A stretch of DNA of 52,500 nt from Dictyostelium firmibasis (taxonomy: Eukaryota > Evosea > Eumycetozoa > Dictyosteliales > Dictyosteliaceae): positions 7,980,001 through 8,032,500 of the forward strand of contig CM069765.1 in assembly GCA_036169595.1 (NCBI GenBank), given 5' to 3'. Shown one piece after another: positions 10,416-21,100 of this stretch (position 1 is the stretch's first letter; the number at the start of each line of letters is the position of its first letter). The position numbers were made by a program, and so were the translations under genes. Below the pieces are notes generated by a model that was not told the origin of the DNA, searched no databases, and worked only from the letters and a program-made list of their open reading frames with translations.

Positions 10416-11409
10416 TAATTATTAATAATAAAAAAATTAATAAAGGAGTAAGTACTGGTGTTGGACTATGTTTATGTCAAGAACTATTAAAAAATGGAGA
10501 TAAAGTTGTTGGAACATCTAGAGGGACTATTTTCTCTCCGACAATATCGAACCATCCAAACTTTTTAGGAATACAAGTTGATATTACAAATTCCCAATCT
10601 GTTCAAAATTCAATATATAAAACAATAGAACATTTTGGTGGTTTAACTCATGTAATAAATAATGCCGGTTATGGGAAAATTGGTACAATAGAAGAAGTTT
10701 CTGATGAAGAATCTAGAAAACTTATGGATGTATGTTATTAATAAATATTAATATATATATATAAATTATTAACTCTGAAATTTTTTTTTTAAAACACTTT
10801 TAGGTACTATATTTCGGACCATTAAATATTTTAAGATCTGTTTTACCAATTTTTAGAAATCAAAAAAATGGTTATATTTTTAATGTATGTTCAATTGCTG
10901 GTTTTAAACCACCTTCAAGGTTAGGGAATTATTCTTCATGTAAAGCTGCTCTTTCTGCTGTAACTGAAGGTTTGTTGATTTTTATGACTTTACTTTTTTA
11001 AAAAATTTTATTTTCAAAATTCTAATATTTTTTTATTTTTTATTAAAAAATCATAGCACTTGCAATCGATGTAAAACCATTTAATATTAAAGTATCTTCA
11101 ATTGTTTTAGGGTTTATTGTAACTGATTTTCATGTAAATAATAGTTTTAGTCAAAATCAATTACCAGAATATGAATCATCAAAATATTGGACAGATTTAT
11201 GTGCAGAGGTATCCAATAATTTATTGCCTGGTGACCCAAGAAAGGTAGCCCTAAAAATAATTGAAAATGGTGATAAAGTAACATTACCATTCAATATTTT
11301 CATTGGTCCAATTGATACATTTACAATGGCTGACTCAAAAATTTCAGAGTTAAACCAACAAATCGAATCTCAAAGAAATGTATATTCAAATGTGGTATTA
11401 GAAAAATAA
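10307..11409 (+). CDS. Short-chain dehydrogenase/reductase, four exons
   Basis: Exons placed at 10307-10352, 10446-10729, 10804-10969 and 11057-11409, giving 282 residues. The donors are GTGAGT, GTATGT and GTTTGT, and each acceptor is AG. Joining exon 1 to exon 2 at 10446 restores the Rossmann motif TGVSTGVG exactly in register with the neighbouring paralogue. NNAG lies in exon 2. VCS and the YSSCK version of the YxxxK active site lie in exon 3. The product is a classical-type SDR using NAD(P)H; the substrate is unknown. It is a tandem duplicate of the next gene, about 570 bases downstream on the same strand, but has introns that the neighbour lacks. The active-site Ser region reads NVCS, where the paralogue has NVSS. 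The first intron happens to contain no stop in frame, so a naive translation would read through it into a Phe-rich stretch. Confidence 0.88.
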
Positions 11410-11448
11410 ATAAAAAATAAAAAAAAATTAAAATTAAAATTAAAATTA

Positions 11449-11480
<32 letters not shown>

Positions 11481-11978
11481 ATTTTTATTTTCTTTTGGGT
11501 ATATATTTTCCTTAATGAAAAAATAAGTTGACAACAAATGATTATACAAACAAAATAATTCAAAAAATATTTGAAAAAAAAAAAATAATAAAAAAATAAC
11601 GATAAGGAAAAAAAAAAAACGATTAAAAAAAAAAGTCTGAATTTAAGTTATCTTGTGACATAATAATTATTTTCAAAAAATATATTTTAATTTTTTTTTT
11701 TTTTAGACGCCAATAAACGCAATCACAAATCATTTTTCTTAACAGTTTTTCTCATACAGATAAATAATATGTGTGTAAATTTGAAAAAGAAATGTTTGAA
11801 GTTATAGTTTATAGTTTTTTAGTTTTTAGTCATAGTTTTTATTGGATTTTTAAGAAAAGTATAAATTAAAACTTTTTTATTTTTTTTTTTCAATCATTCA
11901 AACAAATAAAAAACAAATTAAAAAAAAAACAAATAAAAAAAAAAAACAAATAAAAAAAATAAAAAAACTTTTATAAAA
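11410..11978. other. Spacer between the two dehydrogenase genes
   Basis: AT-rich, with long A and T runs at both ends, the usual Dictyostelium 3' and 5' flanks. A less biased patch at about 11705-11850 (containing GACGCCAATAAACGCAATC) is probably the core promoter region of the downstream gene. Nothing else was recognised. Confidence 0.65.
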
Positions 11979-12833
11979 ATGGAACCAATTTTAAATTCAA
12001 CACAAATTTGGTATATTACTGGATGTACTTCAGGTACTGGTTTAGCATTAACTGAAAAATTATTATCTCTTGGTCATAAAGTTGCAGGAACAACAAGAGA
12101 TTTAAGTAAATTACAAAAATTACCAATTTACAGTAATGATTCATTCTTAGGTTTACAAGTTGATATTGTCAATAGTAAATCAGTTAAAGAATCAATTGAA
12201 AAGACTATTCAACATTTTGGTGATCTCACTCATGTAATTAATAATGCTGGATATGGTATTGTAGGTGCAGTTGAAGAAGTTAGTGAAGAAGAAGATAGAA
12301 AATTAATGGATGCTCTCTATTTTGGTCCATTAAATGTAATTCGTTCAGTTTTACCACATTTCCGTTCAAAAAAGGATGGTTATATTTTTAATGTAAGCTC
12401 AGTTGCTGGTATTAAAGGTTATCCAAGATTTGGTAACTATACAGGTGCTAAATTTGCATTAGTTGGTTTAACAGAATCATTGGCTCAAGATGTTGCACCA
12501 TTTAATATTAAAGTATCATGTATTGTACTCGGTTACATTTCAACAGGTTTCCAAAGTGCTAATGATTATTGTAAAGATTTAATTCCAGATTATCAAAGTC
12601 GTGAAGTGTTTGGTGCAATTATGAAATATATCGAAACTACAGTCACTCCTGGTGATGCCTATTTAGTTGCTGATATTATCATTGAAAACTCTCTTAAATC
12701 TGAAATACCTCATAACCTTTTCATTGGTCCAGCTGATACTTTTACTATGGCTGAAAATAAAGTTAAAGATATTACTCAACAAATTGATTCTCAAAAAGAA
12801 AGAAATTCAAAGGTTTGTTTAGAAAAGAAATAA
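11979..12833 (+). CDS. Short-chain dehydrogenase/reductase, intronless paralogue
   Basis: One exon, 284 residues. Classical SDR features are all present: the cofactor motif TGCTSGTG at residues 14-21, NNAG at 88-91, Ser140/141, and Tyr154 with Lys158 in YTGAK. The length is a little above the classical 250 and fits the extended C-terminal substrate cap seen in retinol- or ketosteroid-type SDRs; no substrate can be named. It aligns end to end with the preceding gene, including the C-terminal IGPADTFTMAE segment, so the two arose by tandem duplication. The absence of all three introns of its neighbour is notable. No signal peptide or membrane segment is seen, so a cytosolic enzyme is likely. 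Confidence 0.92.
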   Translation: MEPILNSTQIWYITGCTSGTGLALTEKLLSLGHKVAGTTRDLSKLQKLPIYSNDSFLGLQVDIVNSKSVKESIEKTIQHFGDLTHVINNAGYGIVGAVEEVSEEEDRKLMDALYFGPLNVIRSVLPHFRSKKDGYIFNVSSVAGIKGYPRFGNYTGAKFALVGLTESLAQDVAPFNIKVSCIVLGYISTGFQSANDYCKDLIPDYQSREVFGAIMKYIETTVTPGDAYLVADIIIENSLKSEIPHNLFIGPADTFTMAENKVKDITQQIDSQKERNSKVCLEKK

Positions 12834-12949
12834 AGAGCGAAATTTCAATAAAACTTATTATAAAATATTATTGTGTTTTTTTTTTTTTTTATTTTATTTA
12901 TTTAATTTCTATTGATATTTTTTGGAAATTTCTTTTTATAAATTATTAT

Positions 12950-13374
12950 TTATAATGTAAAATTAATATTAAAACAACCAATTTGATCTGGATTTTGATC
13001 TGTAAACCAAACTGTGCTATATAATGTTTGACCTTTTGGAGTTTTTTTTGACATTGATATATTAAAATTATACTGAATTTCTCCTGATTCAATTGGACAA
13101 TATATTGATTGATCACTTGAACAAATTGGTTTTTTTTCTTTTACAAATGTTATAGCTCCACTATTTATAATAGTAAATATATTTCCTTCATAAATATTTT
13201 CTTTTAAAAATCCTTTGATTGTAAATGAAATTATATTATTCTCATTGTTTTCTATTGGAATTACTGAAACTGTATCAATTTCAAATTTTTTATTTCCTCC
13301 ACAATCTGAAAAATTTGCTCTTGATAAATTAATTATTATTGAAAATAAAACTAATAATTTAAATATTATTTTTT

Positions 13375-13378
<4 letters not shown>
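12950..13378 (-). CDS. Secreted ML-domain (MD-2/NPC2-like) lipid-binding protein
   Basis: Single exon, 142 residues. The first 21 residues are a clear signal peptide (MKKIIFKLLVLFSIIINLSRA). The mature part has the ML-domain pattern: an early Cys in FSDCGG, a central pair within PICSSDQSIYCPI, and a late Cys in IGCFNINF, with beta-strand alternation between them. ML proteins bind single lipids; Dictyostelium has many, often annotated as phosphatidylglycerol/phosphatidylinositol transfer proteins. The protein is expected in the secretory or endolysosomal lumen. An (AAT)n microsatellite at about 13379-13424 lies immediately upstream of the ATG. The gene lies downstream of eS26 on the same strand, 543 bases away, and converges on the intronless dehydrogenase. 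Confidence 0.85.
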
Positions 13379-13426
<48 letters not shown>

Positions 13427-13921
13427 ATTGTATATTAAAATTATTAAAGAAAAAAAAAATAAATAAATAAAAATAAATAAGAGAAAATATTTTTTTATAA
13501 AAAAAAAACAATAAAAAATAAAATTAAATTAAAAAAACAACTTTCATTTTTTTATATTCTATTATTAGTTTTTAAAGTGGTTAATGTTGGTGGAGGTATT
13601 TTTGTGATTATTGTGTGTGTGTATTCAAGTTTTTAAAAAACATTCTTTTTTTTTTTTCAATTTTTTTTTTCACAATAATCTCGCAAACCAACTTGTAAAT
13701 CACAATGTTTTTTGTTTTGTTTGAATAACTTTGTGATTGAAATAAAAAAAAAAAAATGATGAAAACAACTTTGAAAAAAAAAAAAAAGATGGATATATGT
13801 ATATAAAGTTTGAAATGAAATAACACAAAAAGAGCTTAAAAAAAATTATAATTTTCAAATATATTTCTTTTTTTTATATTTTTTTTAAAGAGATAATAAA
13901 AGAAATTTATTGTTAATCATT
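13379..13921. other. Spacer with short inverted repeats
   Basis: Promoter side of the ML gene and 3' flank of eS26. Two short inverted pairs are visible: GATTATTGTG at 13606-13615 with CACAATAATC at 13671-13680, and AATCACAA at 13698-13705 with TTGTGATT at 13731-13738. The same TTGTGATT-like word occurs four times in 140 bases. No coding sequence was recognised. Confidence 0.6.
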
Positions 13922-14419
13922 TTATTTGGCAGCAGTTGGTTTCTTGACACCTGGACGGGATGGTCTGGTTCTGATTTTTCTGTCGGCAACTGAACGAACA
14001 CGGACGATGTGACTGTGGATAGCACATGAAATACAGTATTGGGATTTAACGTAGGTTCTTGGGAATTTGTAACCTTTGACGTTGAAAACACCTTGATCGG
14101 AAATATCCTTAACAGCAGCGTTTTCTACGATTGGTCTAATGTAGAATCTCTTGACAGCTTTGTCCTAATTTTTTTTTTTAAAAAAAAAAGAAATTTGACA
14201 ATTAGCTAAAAGTTCCTTTTTTTTTTTATAAAAAAAATAAAACACTATAATTTTTCCTCTAATATTTCCAATCTTCCGCCTCTTATTTTTTTTTTTTCTT
14301 AAAAATAAAATTATATTACATACTTTTGGGACACATCTAGCACAGTTGGTGCATCTGATGTATGGAACACTACCACGACCGTGTTTGGATCTACCGTGAT
14401 TACGTCTCTTTTGTGTCAT
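13922..14419 (-). CDS. rps26: 40S ribosomal protein eS26
   Basis: Two exons on the minus strand: 14324-14419 (32 codons) and 13922-14164. The donor is GTATGT and the acceptor TTAG, joined between codons, for 112 residues. The N-terminus [16 protein letters not shown] and the [11 protein letters not shown] and [13 protein letters not shown] segments are the eS26 hallmarks, including the two CxxC pairs that bind zinc. eS26 sits at the mRNA exit channel of the small subunit. The second exon uses the C-rich preferred codons of highly expressed Dictyostelium genes (AAG, GTC, ATC), unlike its neighbours. Length is close to the animal protein (115). Confidence 0.96.
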
Positions 14420-15180
14420 TTTGAATAATTCTAATTTTTTTTTTTTTATATAATAAGAAATAATTTTAAAATTAATATTTAATTCCAATATATTTTTTTA
14501 CTTCTGAATGTAGAGAGTCTATGTTGTACCAATAAAAAGAAATGATGATAATGAAAATAAAAAAAAAAAAAAAAATTTTGACTTTGGCAAAAAAAAAAAA
14601 AAAAAAAAAAAAAAATGAAAAAAATGAAAAATTGTAGCTCGGTTTTTTTTTTTTTTTTTTTTTTCACTCCTCAAAAGTGATGTTGAATTTCTATTCTACT
14701 AAAATCTATCACCTATAATGCTTCCTCTTTAAATACATTTTTACTAAACTATTTTATTATTCATTATTATTTTATTATTATTATTATTTTTTTTTTTTAA
14801 AAATAAAAAAATAAAATAAAAACATCCAATATTTGTTAATTGTTTTATTGTTTTATTGTTTTTATTTGTGGTTGTCTTCTTTATTTTTATTTATATTATT
14901 TTTTTTTTTTTGTATTTATTTATTTATTTTATTTTTTTTTAAAAAAAAAAAAATTGAAGTCATTTGGTACTACAACATAGTCTCTCTAAACATACATAAA
15001 AATTCTCCTCACCTTTGTCGTACGAAATAAAAAGAGAGAAAAAGGAAAAAAAAAATAAAAAAATATTTTTTCAGTAGTCTCCCCTGCGTCTCATAAAAAA
15101 ATTTAAAAAAAATTGGTTTAGGATGCCAAAATATTGAGGCAACTATTTACATAATTTTTACATAATTACGTAATTTTTTA

Positions 15181-15212
<32 letters not shown>

Positions 15213-15279
15213 CATTTGTTTTTTCTTAAAGATACACAAACCAAATTAGCATTGATCAAGATTTTATTTATTTATTCAA

Positions 15280-15310
<31 letters not shown>

Positions 15311-15606
15311 TTTAATATTTTTTTTATTTTTTTCTTTCTTTTCTTTTATTTTTTTTTTGTTATTTATTTTTTCATGTCTTTTTTTTTTATTTTTTGAGAA
15401 CAAATTTCATCAATTTTTTATTTATTTATTTTTTATTTTTTTTTTTGTGTAATTTAAAATCTTCCTCCTGGTTGTTTTGGTTGACCAAAAATATTTTGTT
15501 TGGAATACTTTTTGAGGGGAAAAAAAAATAATAAAAGATAAAAAAAAAAAAAAAAAAAAAAAAAAATAAAAAGATTAAATAATAAGATTCACATTATTCA
15601 TTTTTC

Positions 15607-15641
<35 letters not shown>

Positions 15642-16236
15642 AATAAAGATTGCATTTAAAATTAAAAATAGGTTATTTTATTATTTTTTTTTATTTTTTT
15701 TTTTTTGTATTAAATTTTCACAATTAATCATTTCATGGTGGTCCAAGAATCAAATTTTTAAGAAAAAAATAATAATCAACATTTTTCCCAAATTGCACAT
15801 TAAAATTAAAAAATTTAAAAATTTTTTTCTGAAAAAAATAATAAAAAACCTCTTTCCATCAATTTTCTCACAATGTGTGTGTTTTTTTTTCTTAATTCCA
15901 TTTTTTTTTTTTTTATATATTATTTTTTAATTTTTTTTTTTTTTTAAATTTAATTAAATTTAAAGTTCAATAATTAATAACAATGTAAATAATTTTTTTT
16001 CTTTTTCTTTTTTTTTTTTTTTTTTTTTTTTTCCATAAAAATAATTTTTTTTTTCTTTTAAATCTTTAAATTTTTCCTATTTAATATTTATTCATTTATT
16101 AATATATATATATTTATTTTTATTTTTTTAAATTAGTTTTCAAAAAGAAGAAAAAAAAAAAAAAAAAAAAAACTAAAACTTATTAAAATAAAAAATCAAA
16201 ATTTGTGGCACTAAAAAAATAAGAAATAATTAAAAA
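14420..16236. other. Gene-free stretch, 1.8 kb, with a few non-AT islands
   Basis: Left part is the eS26 promoter; right part is the promoter of the RING gene, mostly T and A runs. Three less biased islands stand out. Positions 14503-14540 and 14966-14998 are imperfect inverted copies of each other. Positions 15060-15160 carry TCTCCCCTGCGTCTC. The island at 15465-15515 reads on the minus strand as an exon-like end. None could be tied to a known gene or RNA. Confidence 0.6.
15468..15515 (-). other. Exon-like island of unknown origin
   Basis: The minus strand reads QNIFGQPKQPGGRF then a stop, preceded by an AG-ending AT-rich stretch that would serve as an intron acceptor. The island is about 40% G+C within spacer of roughly 10%. 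It could be the last exon of a very small gene whose earlier exons I cannot find, or a relic. No family recognised. Confidence 0.25.
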
Positions 16237-16463
16237 ATGGGCAAAGGTGGCCATACATGTTTAAATAATTATTGCAAAAATGAATTGAAATTTCAAATTC
16301 CAATCGAAAAAGATGATATTAAAAAACTAAAATTACCATCAATAAATAAACAAACTTTAAAACAAATTAAAAATAACAGTAAAAAACAAAAAAAGATGGA
16401 AAAAAAATTAAATCAATTTTTATTTTTAAATATTTTTGAAACTGACAAAAATAATATTTCATT

Positions 16464-16539
<76 letters not shown>

Positions 16540-16573
16540 ATTGATGATGATATAGATACAAATGGCCAAGATG

Positions 16574-16650
<77 letters not shown>

Positions 16651-17526
16651 AAAATTAAAAAATTAGAATCTTCGATAAATAATAATAATTATAAAGAAAA
16701 CAATAGTAATATAATAATTGAAAAAACTACAGATTTAATTGAAAATAATGAATTAATAATAGAAAATGAAAAAGAAAAACAATTAAAAGAAGAGGAAGAG
16801 GAAGAAAGAATATTTTTAGAATTGGAAAAAGAAAAGGAGATTTTAGAAGATGAGGAGTTTAATAAAATATTTGAATCAATTGGTGATTTAAATGAAATCG
16901 GAGATGAATATGAATTTCAATTAATTAGTAAAAAGAATTGTTTATATAAAAGAGTTAAAAAGGATAACAAGAAACCAAAACCATCCAACAGACCTGAAAA
17001 AGCATATCAAGTAGCTAAAGAAGATAGAAAGAGATACTGGATATCATTCCACCAACAAAGACAAGGTGATAAAAGACCAAAAGATGTGAAAATGCGTCAA
17101 TACAGTTTCAATGGTAAGGTAGACTCTTACGAAGCAGAATTACGTAAAGCTTTATCAATGAGTAAATCCGAATATGATAGACAAGTTAAAAAGGATGTCA
17201 CTCCATTGACACAACAACAAATTAATGATATCCTCAATAGAGAGTTAACACCAGAAGATTATGAACTTTTGCTTTTATTGGATGAATCTGTCAAACCAAA
17301 AACTGTTGATGAAGATGATATCAATCGATTGGCAACTGTAAAATTCGATACTGCTCTCTCAAAACAATTCTCCACTTGTATGATTTGTTTATCAGATTTT
17401 GATCTTGGTGAATCAATTACTAAATTACCTTGTTCTCATATTTTCCATATTAATTGTATTTCAAATTGGTTATCAAATGCTTCTACAAAATGCCCAATTG
17501 ATAATATTCCTATTGTAAAGAATTAA
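16237..17526 (+). CDS. RING-H2-type finger protein, probable E3 ubiquitin ligase
   Basis: Single exon, 429 residues. The C-terminal 45 residues form a RING: CMIC, then a PCSHIFHINC segment supplying Cys-His-His-Cys, a Trp in SNWL, and CPID at the end. The last zinc ligand is therefore Asp rather than Cys, as in Rbx1. The middle (about residues 245-370) is a conserved-looking charged helical block with YWISFHQQRQGDKRP. The first third has a Cys-containing start (MGKGGHTCLNNYCKNEL), a Ser tract encoded by about 25 TCA repeats, an Asn tract and a Glu/Lys-rich coiled coil. A role as E3 ligase follows from the RING family; the target is unknown. A 47-base A run begins 15 bases after the stop codon. 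Confidence 0.85.
16464..16648 (+). repeat. In-frame TCA and AAT trinucleotide tracts
   Basis: About 25 TCA codons (Ser) at 16464-16538, then about 24 AAT codons (Asn) around 16574-16647, both in frame inside the RING gene. Such tracts are a trademark of Dictyostelium coding sequence and are probably length-variable between strains. Confidence 0.9.
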
Positions 17527-17540
17527 TTCTCAAATTGCAC

Positions 17541-17590
<50 letters not shown>

Positions 17591-18170
17591 AGGAAGGGGA
17601 TAAGACTTGGAGTTTTTTTCTTTTTTTTTAAATTTAAGAAAAAAAAAAAAAAAAAAAAAAATTTAATAAATTTTAAATAATATTGTCATAAATAAAATAT
17701 ATATAATTAAATCATATTTTTAAATTTTTTTCTATTCAATGGTTTCCTGACAAATTTTGTTTTTTTTTTAATGGTGATATAATATATAATAGCATTTGCC
17801 ATCTATAATAAACTCATCCATTTTCAAACAAATAAAATATTCATATGAAAATATTCCAAAAGTAAGGGAGAGTTTCATTAACTTTGTCATTTCTCATTTT
17901 GGAGATTATTCAAGAAAAAAAAAAGAAAATAATTGAAATAATTTAAAGGGTTTTTTAAAGTTTTAATTTAAACTCAATTTTTTTGAAATTTTTTTTTTGT
18001 TGACATTCCAGCACACATTTTTTTTTTTTTTACTGCCAATTCAGCAATGCACTCATAAAATTTGGCGGTATTTTTTTTTTTTTACCCTAAATTTTTTTAT
18101 TTTTTTTATTTTTTTTATATTTTCACCTTTTATCAAACTATATATAAAGGCTAATATTCAAAATAATAAG
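17527..18170. other. Spacer between the RING gene and msh3
   Basis: Begins with a 47-A run (17542-17588), then AT-rich DNA. From about 17740 to 17900 the composition is less biased (GGGAGAGTTTCATTAACTTT), without a convincing reading frame. The last 170 bases hold the msh3 promoter with an E2F-like word at 18061. Confidence 0.65.
18059..18070 (+). promoter_or_regulatory. E2F-like site upstream of msh3
   Basis: TTTGGCGG at 18061-18068 matches the E2F core TTTSSCGS and lies about 110 bases before the msh3 ATG. MutS genes are known E2F targets in animals and plants, and Dictyostelium has an Rb/E2F pathway. Binding is inferred, not shown. Confidence 0.45.
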
Positions 18171-21100
18171 ATGCCAAGACTAAAACTACCAAAATCATTC
18201 AAAGATGATTTGGAATCTGAGAAAACTGCAACCTCAACCACAACAACAACAACAAGAAAAAAAGCACCAGCCATAGATCCAAAACAAACTTTAATGAGTA
18301 GTTTTTTTACACAAATTTCAAAGTCATCTGAAAATGATAAGGAAATAGAAAATAAATATATAGAAAATGATAATAAAAAAAAAGAAAAGAATAAAGACAC
18401 CAGCGAAAATGTGGTCGATGATGATAATAAACAACAAAATGAAAAGGAAAAATCGACTTCAACTTCACCTCCAAAACCAAAATCTCCACCAACTTCAAAA
18501 TCACCTTTAGCAACAAGAAGAAGTAGCAGTGCCTCCAATACAACTACTGCCACTACAATAAATAATAATGATTCTATAAAGATTAAGGATAGTAAAGAAA
18601 AAGAAAAAGAAAAAGAAAAAGAAAAAGAAAAAGAAAAAGAAAAAGAAAAAAAAATTACTCCAACTAAATCGGCAACAAAAAAACCTATACCATCTAGATC
18701 ATCAAAAAAAGTAATATCCGATGATAATGATATTTATGATGATGAAAAAGATCAGGAAGATGAAGAAGAGGAGGAAAAGATTACCTTAAAGAAAAATAAT
18801 AAATCACCATCAAAGGCCTCCAAATCAACTGCAGTAAATCCAGCAATAACAACAGGTAGAGCAAGAGTAAATAGAATGAATTTAGACATTTCATTTTCAT
18901 CTGAAAGTGAAGAAGATGAGAAACCAAGAAAAAAGATAATTGGTAAAAAAAGAAAGAAGGATGATAGTGATTTCGAATCTGGATCTGATTCTGACACAAT
19001 TTCAGAGCAATCAGAAGTTGAAATAGAGGAGGAGGAGGATTTAGATTCATTTAAATTTAATTCTTCAAAGAAAAATAATAATAAAAAGAACAATAGAAAG
19101 AAAAATGAGGATTACGAGGAAGAGGAAGATAATGATGAGCTATTTAAAGATATCGAAATGAAAGATAAATCAAATACAGATGATGAGGAACAAGAAGAAG
19201 GTGAACCAATTGTTATTGGATCAGGTCGTGTTGTATTACCAAAGGGTACACCAGATTTCCAACCAGATCCAAAAGCAGGTAAAAAATTATTAAAAGCTCA
19301 TTTAGAAATTCAATCAAAGGAGGAGGTAAGAAGATTACAACAACAAACACAAGCTAATGGTGGAGGTGAAGGTCAAACAAAAGGTAGTGATGATGAAGAT
19401 GAAGAAGTAAAGAAACCAACAAAAGCTGGAGCAAAAAGTTCAGCAAAAAAGAAAGGACCAGCATACACACCATTGGAACAACAATATATTGCAATTAAAA
19501 AAGAGAATCCTGATACAGTGTTAATGGTTGAATGTGGTTATAAATATAAATTCTTTGGAGAGGATGCAGAGGTTGCAAATAAAGTTTTAAATATCTATTC
19601 CTATGTTGCAAAGAATTTCTTGAATTGTAGTATTCCTACACAACGTCTTTTCTTTCATCTTAGAAGATTGGTTATGGCAGGTTATAAAGTTGGCATAGTT
19701 GAACAAACTGAAACAGCAGCTTTAAAAGCAGCAAGTTCATCGAAATCTCAACCATTTGAAAGAAAATTAACCAGAGTCTATACATCATCTACATTCATTG
19801 ATGATGATATTGATGATCAACTCACAAGTTCATCACCACAATATTTAGTATCATTCTATGAAACTACACCAAAGAATAAGAACGATGATGTAGTGAAAAA
19901 TATTAAAAAGCAAAAAGATGGTGAGGAACTTGATTCTACAGATGATTCAATAGCAACAGCAACATCAACTATATCATTCGTTGCAGTTAGTATTAAAACT
20001 GGTGAGATTGTTTATGATACATTCAAGGATAATGTTATGAGAAGTCAATTGGAAACCATTTTAACTCATATAAAGCCAAGTGAAATTTTAATACCACCAA
20101 CAAACACAACAAATAAACAAAAGGTTAATAGTGGAGTTGGTTCCAATCACTATTGTTTTTCCAATTTAACAAGTAAATGTTTGAAAACTTACACAAAGTC
20201 AACCAATGTTAGGACTCAAGGAATGGATAGTCAACTCTATGATTATGAGTATGCATTGGGTAAGCTAATTGATTTCTATGAGGAGTCTGATTCAGAGGAT
20301 GTATTGGATTTTATAAAATCAACATTAAATAAGGAGCAAATCATTTGTTTGGGTATACTATTGAGCTATTTAAATGAATTCATTCATTTCGGTAGTATTT
20401 TAAAGGTGAAATCTAATTTCAAGCCATTTAGAGTTTCAAACCATTTGGTACTACCACATTCTACAATTGTAAATTTAGAACTATTGGTAAATGAATCCGA
20501 CAATAAAGAGAAAGGTTCATTAATTTGGTTAATGAATCGTACAAGTACTTTCTCTGGTAGTAGAATGTTTATAAATTGGATTTGTAAGCCATTAAATCAA
20601 TTGGATTTAATTAAAGATAGACAGGATGCTGTCGAAGAGTTGGTAAATGGTATAAAATTAAACTCGCCACCAATTGTTTCAATCATCTCTTTATTCAAAT
20701 CACATATTCCTGATTTACAACGTAATCTATCACGTATCTACTATAAGGTTCAATGCACACCAAAAGAATTTTTAAACACAATGACTTCACTACAACGTAT
20801 CGTTGAATTATTCAAAGAAATCAATAATAATAGTAAATATAAATTTAATTCAACCCTATTAAATTCAATCTTTAAATTACAAAATGATAATAATGACGAT
20901 AATAATAATGGTGATAAATTATCAGAAAGAATTAAATACTTTTTATCAAATATAAATAAAGAAACAGCAAAAGAATATGGAACTGTTGGCTGTGATAAAT
21001 CAGATCTTTGGGTTGATTTAGAAAAACATGAAAAAATTAGAGGAACAAAAGAAAAAATAGAAGAAGTTGAAAAAGAATTTAAAAAAGTTTTAAAGAATAT

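Noticed and set aside
10353-10445. Phe-rich in-frame stretch of the first dehydrogenase as protein
   Set aside because: It has GTGAGT and AG ends, and removing it restores the TGxxxGxG motif in register with the paralogue.
17997-18170. Upstream in-frame extension of msh3
   Set aside because: It has no ATG, is Phe/Ile-rich from T runs, and the ATG at 18171 gives the expected PIP-box N-terminus.
18158-19093. Antisense Ser/Phe-rich frames opposite msh3
   Set aside because: Complement of low-complexity Lys/Glu/Asp codons; no independent coding evidence.
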